From JACKCP01 sp050253255 (GTDB taxonomy: Bacteria > Desulfobacterota > Desulfobacteria > Desulfobacterales > JACKCP01), in NCBI GenBank assembly GCA_050253255.1, contig JBFWJK010000198.1, forward strand, positions 1-5,032: DNA of 5,032 nt. The letters are read 5' to 3'. Under the pieces are notes generated by a model. The model ran no database searches and had not been told where the DNA came from. It saw nothing but the letters and a program-made list of their open reading frames with translations. Position numbers and translations under genes: made by a program. Numbering within the stretch: the first letter of the stretch is position 1; the number at the start of each line of letters is the position of its first letter. Shown here in pieces: positions 1-5,032 of this stretch.

Positions 1-5
1 TAGTC

Positions 6-230
6 ATGAATATTAGAAAATTCTATATTAATTCAGAACCGGTTGAGCTTTATAAGATTCTGAAGATAGACAATCAGGTACAGAGCGGAGGAGAGGCAAA
101 ATTTGTCATATCTGAAGGTCTTGTGAAAGTTAACGGAGAAGTTGAGACAAGAAAGGCCAAAAAAATTTATTCCGGTGATGTTATTGATTTTGAGGGAGAT
201 TTAATTCAGATAGTGCTTGAGAAAAAATAG
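6..230 (+). CDS. YbcJ-type S4-domain RNA-binding protein
   Basis: A 74-residue protein consisting almost only of an S4 RNA-binding domain. The body, roughly residues 12-70, has the family pattern: PVELYKILK, then SGGEAK at 27-32, then SEGLVKVNGEVETRKAKKI at 36-54, where the KVNGEVETRK turn is the S4 signature, then GDVIDFEG. It matches Escherichia coli YbcJ (about 70 residues) from end to end as I remember it, and this supports the ATG at position 6. The frame stays open to the window edge and any ribosome binding site lies outside, so an upstream start cannot be excluded. Proteins of this group are small, basic and cytoplasmic and are thought to bind structured RNA, probably rRNA or tRNA; the exact role is not established. 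It lies 73 bp before the iron-sulfur protein gene on the same strand, with no obvious functional link. The fold assignment is firm and the biological role is not. Confidence 0.88.
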   Translation: MNIRKFYINSEPVELYKILKIDNQVQSGGEAKFVISEGLVKVNGEVETRKAKKIYSGDVIDFEGDLIQIVLEKK

Positions 231-243
231 ATTTTTTCTTAAG
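216..243 (+). terminator. AT-rich hairpin, possible weak terminator after the S4 gene
   Basis: An inverted repeat overlaps the end of the S4 gene: the arm at 216-228 pairs with 231-243 through 13 positions (one G-T wobble) around the AG of the stop codon. In a real RNA the loop would open to four bases. The stem is almost entirely A/T apart from its base and one G-C pair, and the T-run after it (256-260) is short and distant. It may attenuate or terminate transcription weakly, or may be a by-product of the lysine-rich C-terminus (EKK codons) followed by a T-run. Read-through into the next gene is likely enough that the two could share a transcript. Confidence 0.3.
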
Positions 244-293
244 CTCTTTGAATAGTTTTTGTCGTGTCTAAAAAAATTGAATTAAGCAAATAC

Positions 294-298
294 GGAGG
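294..298 (+). promoter_or_regulatory. Ribosome binding site of the HdrD-like gene
   Basis: GGAGG lies five bases before the ATG at 304. It is a strong Shine-Dalgarno sequence and fixes this start; the N-terminal cysteine motif follows within 11 codons, as is usual for the family. Confidence 0.8.
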
Positions 299-303
299 CC
301 GGA

Positions 304-1413
304 ATGACAGAAATACAAAAAGAAATAGAATCATGCATTGAGTGCGGAATCTGCAATGATATTTGTTCGACTTTTGAAATAACGGGAAATGAAATGTTTA
401 CGCCCCAGAAAAGGGTGGAAATTGCAAAAAATGTTTTTTCAGGAGAAACAGTTTCCGATGAAGAAATAGAAAGTATTTATAACTGCCCCAAATGTATGCT
501 CTGTGAAAATGTCTGTCCCCAGGAGATAAGTATTGTTGAAATTGTGCACAGAACAAGAGAAGCTCTTGTACAGAAAAAAATCGGTCCTCTTGAAAATCAT
601 TACAGGGTAATGAAAGGGATATTGAAAAATGACAACTCTGTAGGCGGAGACCCTGAAAAAAGAATGAACTGGCTTGAGGATGAAAACTTAAAGAAAAAAT
701 ATCTGTCATCAGATTCAGAGACTCTTCTATATCTTGGATGTATTCCTTCTTACCTGGCTAAAGATTCTTCCTATGCAACACTGCAGGTTTTTGACAAACT
801 TGGTCTTGATTTCAGAATAATTGAAGATGAAGGATGCTGCGGGACTTATTTTTATGAATGCGGTAACACTGAATTTGCAAAAGAATATTTTGAAAAAAAT
901 ATTGAAAAGTTCAGATCCCTTGGAATAAAAAAACTTGTTGTCCCCTGCAACGGCTGTCTTAAGTGCTTTAAATATTTTTATCCGGCAATGCTTGGAGATA
1001 CTGGAATTGAGGTTGAGCATGCCGTGGAATCAATTTTCAATCTTTTAAAAGATAAAAAAGACGTGCTTAAAAAAATAGAAAGAAAAGTTACTTTTCAGGA
1101 CCCCTGCAGGCTTGCAAGAACTGAAAATCTGACAGATGAACCAAGAGATATTTTAAAAGCCTGCGGAGCAGAACTTCTGGAAATGGAAAAATCGGGAAAA
1201 GAAGCTTCCTGCTGCGGAGCAGGGGCCGGGATAAGATCAGTTTTCCCGGACCTTTCCCTGAATCTTGCGGAAAAGCTTTTGAAAGGCTCAAGCTCAGACG
1301 ATGTTGTTACAGCCTGTCCTTTCTGTACGTTCAATCTTTCCTATGCTTCAAAAAAGAAGTCTCTTGATAAAAATCTGATTTATTTCTCCAGGGTTGTTCT
1401 TGATTCACTTTAA
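304..1413 (+). CDS. HdrD/GlpC-like (Fe-S)-binding protein with two CCG domains
   Basis: A 369-residue, probably soluble cytoplasmic electron-transfer protein. The N-terminus holds two [4Fe-4S] ferredoxin motifs: C11-x2-C14-x2-C17-x3-C21 and C61-x2-C64-x2-C67-x3-C71-P. Two cysteine-rich CCG domains follow. The first is C146, C178-C179-G, C215-x2-C218, fitting CX31CCX35CXXC. The second is C268 in DPCRLAR, C303-C304-G in SCCGAGAG, and C338-P-F-C341. In heterodisulfide reductase such CCG motifs hold a non-cubane [4Fe-4S] cluster at the disulfide site, and both motifs here look complete. The order of domains is that of HdrD, GlpC and GlcF, and the length of about 370 is normal for stand-alone members. 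Such subunits usually pass electrons between a flavoprotein (FAD-linked oxidase, EtfAB) and quinone or a thiol/disulfide substrate. No such partner gene lies in the window, so the substrate cannot be named. No membrane segment is seen. It is convergent with the pilus genes and ends in the shared terminator. Confidence 0.9.
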   Translation: MTEIQKEIESCIECGICNDICSTFEITGNEMFTPQKRVEIAKNVFSGETVSDEEIESIYNCPKCMLCENVCPQEISIVEIVHRTREALVQKKIGPLENHYRVMKGILKNDNSVGGDPEKRMNWLEDENLKKKYLSSDSETLLYLGCIPSYLAKDSSYATLQVFDKLGLDFRIIEDEGCCGTYFYECGNTEFAKEYFEKNIEKFRSLGIKKLVVPCNGCLKCFKYFYPAMLGDTGIEVEHAVESIFNLLKDKKDVLKKIERKVTFQDPCRLARTENLTDEPRDILKACGAELLEMEKSGKEASCCGAGAGIRSVFPDLSLNLAEKLLKGSSSDDVVTACPFCTFNLSYASKKKSLDKNLIYFSRVVLDSL

Positions 1414-1449
1414 AAAAAACCGGTCATTTTCATGACCGGTACTTTTTTT
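1412..1449. terminator. Bidirectional rho-independent terminator
   Basis: A perfect 9-bp inverted repeat, ACCGGTCAT at 1419-1427 and ATGACCGGT at 1432-1440, encloses the loop TTTC. On the plus strand it is followed by AC and then seven T (1443-1449). On the minus strand it is followed directly by seven T (complement of 1418-1412). Both convergent units therefore end here: the HdrD-like gene from the left, whose stop codon (1411-1413) touches the A-run, and the small exported-protein gene from the right, whose stop codon (1450-1448) overlaps the T-run. Confidence 0.92.
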
Positions 1450-1789
1450 ATTTTTTTATTCTCTGGTTTTCTGGCTGTGGCGGTTGAGATTTTTTTAAAA
1501 TGTCTTTCTGGTTTGAAAAATTGATATAGATATTTTTACCGTCAGAAGCTTTATAATATTCTATATAAATAAGGGAGCCGGGCTCAGGCAGAGTTTTTGG
1601 ATTCTTGTCCCCCGGATAAAAAATTCTGCTGTTATCAAGTTCAATAATATTATCTTTTGAAGAGGATAGTTTGCCTGATTCAATTTCAGTTGCAACAAAA
1701 TATGCTGAAAATGAAGAAGAAACTGAAAAACAGAAGAGAAATACTGCTGTTATACCGAACTTTTTGAAAATATTTTTTATATTACTCAT
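1448..1789 (-). CDS. Small exported protein, PilY2-like in size and position
   Basis: A 113-residue protein with a clear signal peptide: basic N-region (K5, K9, K10), hydrophobic core at about 12-23, then a serine-rich region with a likely cut after S28 or A29. The mature part (about 85 residues) looks all-beta: alternating strands around GKLSSSKDNIIELDNSRIF (39-57), a PEPG turn at 68-71, then SLIYIEYYK and GKNIYINF. The tail at 99-113 is proline-, glutamine- and lysine-rich. It has no cysteine after the signal peptide, no lipobox and no further membrane segment. It begins 21 bp after the pilY1-like gene on the same strand and is last before the terminator, so co-expression is very likely. 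In Pseudomonas aeruginosa pilY1 is followed by pilY2, a product of about 115 residues needed for normal type IV fimbriae. Order, size and export match, but homology by sequence is not shown, so the symbol is withheld. The start is set by its ribosome binding site. Confidence 0.8.
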   Translation of the reverse strand: MSNIKNIFKKFGITAVFLFCFSVSSSFSAYFVATEIESGKLSSSKDNIIELDNSRIFYPGDKNPKTLPEPGSLIYIEYYKASDGKNIYINFSNQKDILKKSQPPQPENQRIKK

Positions 1790-1796
1790 TGATAAA

Positions 1797-1800
1797 TCCT
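1797..1800 (-). promoter_or_regulatory. Ribosome binding site of the small exported protein
   Basis: On the minus strand the gap between the two pilus genes reads AAGGATTTATCA before the ATG. AGGA (1800-1797) lies seven bases upstream, a normal spacing. It supports the start at 1789 and separate initiation of this gene within a shared transcript. Confidence 0.7.
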
Positions 1801-1810
1801 TTTTTAAAAA

Positions 1811-4800
1811 TTATTGAAGGTTTTTCTGTCTCCAGTAGTAAAATTCGATACCTGCGGGAGCTCCCTTGATTTTAAAGCCGTCTTCTCCCGGGCCGACAAT
1901 TTTGCCTCCCATCATTGACATTGCACCTTCTTCACCATCTCTGACAACAACTGCAAAAGAAGAAGGAAGACCGAAAATATTTGATATCTTGAGGTATCTG
2001 TCGGAAACATCATATTTGGTTTCATCGACCTGATCGTTCAATGTGTTGTAGTTGTAGGCTGATGTGCCGTCCATGTAGTTCAATGCGTATGAAAATCCGT
2101 CCCCTTTCGGGTTGCAGGGGTCAGAAATTGAAGGTTTATAGGAAGTGAAGTAAAGTATTTCCGCAAAAAGAGCGGGCTTGCTTAAAATCTTTTCCCCTTT
2201 GTGGATATCTGCAGACTGATACCCGGCCGGATAGGTGCAGTGGCTGCAGTTTACTGAATCTCCCTGATCTTCAAGAATTATGTACCATCCTTTGGCATCG
2301 TCTTCATCAACTGCTTTCTCGAGTTTTAATGTTCCTGAATCATCAAATGTTACATCATCAGTAAGCGCTTTTTCAAGCTCACTCTTGTTTATGCCTGTCA
2401 ATGTTGTGTTAACATCTAATTCATCGCATGAGAGGTTCAGAAGATCATTTTCATAATAAGGGGCTCCTGAAACAGCAACCTCGGCTGAAGTCGACTTGTC
2501 ATAGGCTTTAACAGATGTGTCATCATATACTGAGTAAAATCTGTTTCTTATCATAGTATACTGAGGGTGCTCCCTGTCACCTGTTCCGAAAAATATCGAG
2601 GCTATTTCATCGAGTCCTGTAAAATATACATCTCCGTGCTTGAAGTTGCCTGCATCGAAATACTTAGCCGAACCGCCTAGAGATACTGCCGGCGGGTAAA
2701 ATGCTTTTCTTCCTGTATCGCTCAAATTACTTGAGCTGCCGAATGTTCCGCTTGAATTGAGACTTCCGGGGTTTGCACTGAAAATCTTTTTAACAATCCA
2801 GTCATTTTTTGTTATCGAGTATGACCCGGATGCCAGACCCACTTCGAAATCGTAAAAGACTTTGTAGACGTTTGCATAAATATCAACAGCGTACAATGAT
2901 CTGAAAAGATTAGTGATTCTTGCACTTACAGTGTTTCCTGACGCATCGGTATAGGAATTGACATAGTTTTTTAAAATAACCGAAGGAGAAGCCGGAAAAC
3001 AGTATTGCATGGAGGTAAGAGTCTGTGACGCTCCCGATGTATCGTCTGAAGCTCCGTATTGCACTGAAAACGGAAGTATCTGATTTCCTGTACTGTCAGA
3101 AATTACATTGGAAGGATTATCTATGTCAAAAATAAAAATTCCTCTTCCGTAATCGTTTGCCCCGGGATTGTACAGATCATACGATGAGTTTCCGTTAACA
3201 TCGTGAAGGCTGTTGTTTTTACTCCATTCTCCTGTATCGATTCCTCCTGCTGCCTTGTAGGGAGACCCGTTATTGTCAAGATCGTCAAAGGGTTCGGGAT
3301 AGTTGTCTTCTTCGGGGTCATATCCTCCGGTTATGATTACAGCATCTTTGAAAGTGATTTTACCGGTCGTCGAATTGATAGCGGTCGGGAAAGAAGCAAT
3401 TTCAGGCTTTGACCATGACTGATAAATTTCAGAATTTGTGTATTTCCATTTTACGGTCCAGTTGAGTGCATTCTGATCTGAAATATCAAGGCACCAGTAG
3501 TATCCTCCGCCTCTCCTTTCACCGAAGATCAGATATTTAGGCTGTTTGTCCCTGTAGTAAAGGGTTATTTCGCCGTCAGCTGTATCCACAAAAGGTTCAA
3601 GGGGTATAAGTTTGAGCTTTGTCAACAGGTCTTCAGGAATAAATGAGAAAACTTCCTTCCCGTCTGAATCGTCATAAACATGTAGCATTCCGTCGTTTGC
3701 ACAGATTGCTATATATCGTTTTGTCAGAACAGAGTAGTCTGTGGAATCATAATAGCTGATGATAACAGGCTGGGAATGAAGGACTGCTCCAAGAGCCCAG
3801 TCTCTGGGGCCGACAGGAGTTTTATCGGCATTTGCCTCAAAGGTGTAGCCGTGTGTATAGTTTATTACCTTGTCCCTTTCAGTATCATCTGCAACATTTA
3901 AATCGGTTGCAGTAATATTGCTGTGACTGAAGTGAACCAGTGAATTTGATGTTGAATTATAGGTGTAGATAGGTCTTGACCAGTACTTGTCGGTGGAGCC
4001 GCTTAAAAAGTTGCTTTTCACGGTTTCAGCTACAAGTTCTCCGACTCCGTCTTCTGTTACGTCAGAAGCTCCGTAGTTGTCGGAATCGTTTGCATCGTTT
4101 TCGTCACCGAAAAAACCGTCAGTATTGTCAAAGAAATTACCGTCTGCATCAATCACTTCATTGTTGGAAGCATCGTAGAGCATCCATTTATCAGGTCTTG
4201 CAGCAGTTCCGTCTCCGAATTTGAATTTTTTGATGTTTCCTACCCATGATCTGTTGTCCTGGGGAAGAAAAAGACCGAGGTAGAGATCGTCACCGCTCTG
4301 AATTTTATTTTCGGAGTCAACCGAAACAACAGGGGAAGTAAATGAAACAGCTTCTGAGATCATCATTCCAAGGGAATGAAGGGCTGCAACAAGCTGGGCC
4401 TTGTTATAGGCTGCAATATATTCTCCTCCAGAATCTCCGGCAGCTTCCTGAAGGAGAGGATGAAACATTCCAAAGGAAACATGATGTGTAATTACGTTTT
4501 CATAGGAATTTGCAGGATCGGAAACCACAGCTTTTGTTCTCCAGCTGTGGTTATATATCCATGAGGCTACATCATCGTAATAGTTGAGAGGGGGGGACGA
4601 ATACTGATAAGGGTCGGCTGTCCAGCCGTCTCCGTCTGAGTCTGTTATTGTTACTCCTCCTATCCTTGACCAGTCTTCATCGTTTGAGGGGTAGCCGTCT
4701 GAAACAGAAATAATGTAGTTTTTTCTGCACATAAGTTTTTCAAGAGAGCTTTTTTTGCCATAGTAGCCGTCGTCGAATACATCCTGAAGTGCCTCTCCAA

Positions 4801-5020
4801 GGGGCGTTCCGTACATTGGAGTAAGATTTTGAACATGAGTTTTGATTGAAGCCGAATTTGCATCATCTGAAAGAGAAGGATTGAGAGAGTGGTGCAGAGT
4901 TGCTCCGTCTCCTGATGTTCCGCTGTAGTTGAATGTTGCAATTCCCCAGTTGATTTTTCCTTTGAATGTGTCAAGGGCATAAAGCATTGCATCCTGTGCG
5001 ACATCCAGTCTGTTCTGCAT
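1811..5020 (-). CDS. pilY1: PilY1/PilC-type type IV pilus biogenesis protein, N-terminally truncated frame
   Basis: A 1069-residue frame. PilY1 proteins are exported, associate with the pilus machinery or tip, and act in pilus extension, adhesion and surface sensing. Residues 1-225 are the later part of a von Willebrand A domain: NWGIATFNY (24-32), GTPLGEAL with metal-site T72 (71-78), and IISVSDGYP (103-111). From about 228 the family's C-terminal beta-propeller follows: LGLFLPQDNRSWVGNIKKF (248-266), GAVLHSQP (411-418), ANDGMLHVYD (441-450), RRGGGYYWCLDIS (502-514), LYAVDIYANVYK (709-720), FGTGDREHP (811-819), LYFTSYKP (956-963), DPC (967-969) and a final YYWRQ (1061-1065). The propeller appears complete to a normal end. 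The N-terminus is not: there is no signal peptide, no DxSxS motif, no visible ribosome binding site, and an in-frame TAA at 5026-5024, one codon before the ATG. The gene is thus broken, split or misassembled at the 5' end. The family is certain; the start and functional state are not. Confidence 0.9.
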   Translation of the reverse strand: MQNRLDVAQDAMLYALDTFKGKINWGIATFNYSGTSGDGATLHHSLNPSLSDDANSASIKTHVQNLTPMYGTPLGEALQDVFDDGYYGKKSSLEKLMCRKNYIISVSDGYPSNDEDWSRIGGVTITDSDGDGWTADPYQYSSPPLNYYDDVASWIYNHSWRTKAVVSDPANSYENVITHHVSFGMFHPLLQEAAGDSGGEYIAAYNKAQLVAALHSLGMMISEAVSFTSPVVSVDSENKIQSGDDLYLGLFLPQDNRSWVGNIKKFKFGDGTAARPDKWMLYDASNNEVIDADGNFFDNTDGFFGDENDANDSDNYGASDVTEDGVGELVAETVKSNFLSGSTDKYWSRPIYTYNSTSNSLVHFSHSNITATDLNVADDTERDKVINYTHGYTFEANADKTPVGPRDWALGAVLHSQPVIISYYDSTDYSVLTKRYIAICANDGMLHVYDDSDGKEVFSFIPEDLLTKLKLIPLEPFVDTADGEITLYYRDKQPKYLIFGERRGGGYYWCLDISDQNALNWTVKWKYTNSEIYQSWSKPEIASFPTAINSTTGKITFKDAVIITGGYDPEEDNYPEPFDDLDNNGSPYKAAGGIDTGEWSKNNSLHDVNGNSSYDLYNPGANDYGRGIFIFDIDNPSNVISDSTGNQILPFSVQYGASDDTSGASQTLTSMQYCFPASPSVILKNYVNSYTDASGNTVSARITNLFRSLYAVDIYANVYKVFYDFEVGLASGSYSITKNDWIVKKIFSANPGSLNSSGTFGSSSNLSDTGRKAFYPPAVSLGGSAKYFDAGNFKHGDVYFTGLDEIASIFFGTGDREHPQYTMIRNRFYSVYDDTSVKAYDKSTSAEVAVSGAPYYENDLLNLSCDELDVNTTLTGINKSELEKALTDDVTFDDSGTLKLEKAVDEDDAKGWYIILEDQGDSVNCSHCTYPAGYQSADIHKGEKILSKPALFAEILYFTSYKPSISDPCNPKGDGFSYALNYMDGTSAYNYNTLNDQVDETKYDVSDRYLKISNIFGLPSSFAVVVRDGEEGAMSMMGGKIVGPGEDGFKIKGAPAGIEFYYWRQKNLQ

Positions 5021-5026
5021 TAATTA
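5020..5026 (-). other. Stop-restart junction at the 5' edge of the pilY1-like frame
   Basis: On the minus strand the window begins GATTCCTAATTAATG. In the pilY1 frame TAA is followed by TTA and then the ATG. In a second frame another TAA (5022-5020) overlaps the ATG as TAATG. The third frame is open to the edge (F-L-I-N). Stops this close to a start are the layout used for translational coupling or reinitiation, but the same pattern could come from a chance nonsense or one-base indel. No purine-rich Shine-Dalgarno sequence is seen in the 12 bases available. Confidence 0.6.
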
Positions 5027-5032
5027 GGAATC

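Noticed and set aside
248..284. Promoter for the HdrD-like gene (TTGAAT at 248, AT-rich stretch downstream)
   Set aside because: No -10-like hexamer lies at about 17 bases from the TTGAAT; other pairs in the AT-rich gap are equally poor, so no promoter can be called.
398..709. Open frame on the minus strand
   Set aside because: It lies fully inside the HdrD-like gene, has a phenylalanine- and serine-rich composition typical of an antisense shadow, and shows no motif.
1727..1732. C20 of the small exported protein as a lipoprotein cysteine
   Set aside because: The preceding residues F-L-F do not fit a lipobox, and a normal signal-peptidase I site follows at 28-29.
2237..2248. Possible c-type heme site at CSHC
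   Set aside because: Heme c attachment needs CxxCH; the residue after the second cysteine is threonine.
3976..4224. Open frame on the plus strand rich in Arg, Leu and Gln
   Set aside because: It is antisense to the PilY1 propeller and its odd composition comes from the complement of Asp/Ser/Thr codons.
4660..5004. Second minus-strand frame at the 5' end of pilY1, possibly a frameshifted continuation
   Set aside because: It runs parallel to, not in place of, well-conserved VWA motifs in the main frame, so it is a shadow and does not supply the missing N-terminus.
1811..5020. RGD integrin-binding motif as in Pseudomonas PilY1
   Set aside because: No RGD tripeptide occurs in the protein; only RDG (1027-1029) and GDR (814-816) are present.

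Overview
This is a 5-kb chromosomal window with two convergent transcription units meeting at a shared hairpin terminator. Three things suggest an anaerobic Gram-negative bacterium of the Desulfobacterota type: a cytoplasmic HdrD-like iron-sulfur protein, a long PilY1-type pilus protein with a Desulfobacterales-like appearance, and fairly AT-rich intergenic DNA. No rRNA or other phylogenetic marker is present, so this placement is inference.

Left half, plus strand (about 6-1413). A 74-residue YbcJ-type S4 RNA-binding protein comes first. After a 73-bp gap with an AT-rich hairpin and a strong ribosome binding site comes a 369-residue protein. It carries two [4Fe-4S] ferredoxin motifs followed by two cysteine-rich CCG domains, the architecture of HdrD/GlpC/GlcF-type electron-transfer subunits. 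No flavin or membrane partner is visible beside it.

Right half, minus strand (5032 down to 1448). A 1069-residue PilY1/PilC-type type IV pilus biogenesis and adhesion protein is followed after 21 bp by a 113-residue exported protein. That protein has the size and position of PilY2 and sits at the 3' end of the unit. The two genes look co-transcribed and end at the bidirectional terminator at 1412-1449.

The most notable point is the 5' end of the pilY1-like gene. Its open frame begins at an ATG directly behind an in-frame TAA. It has no signal peptide and lacks the first half of its von Willebrand A domain, including the DxSxS metal-binding motif. The rest of the long reading frame is undamaged. 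Either the gene was broken recently (nonsense, frameshift or assembly error), or it is expressed in two pieces by stop-restart translation. Twelve bases upstream are too few to decide. I see no mobile element, CRISPR array, tRNA or clearly new system here.
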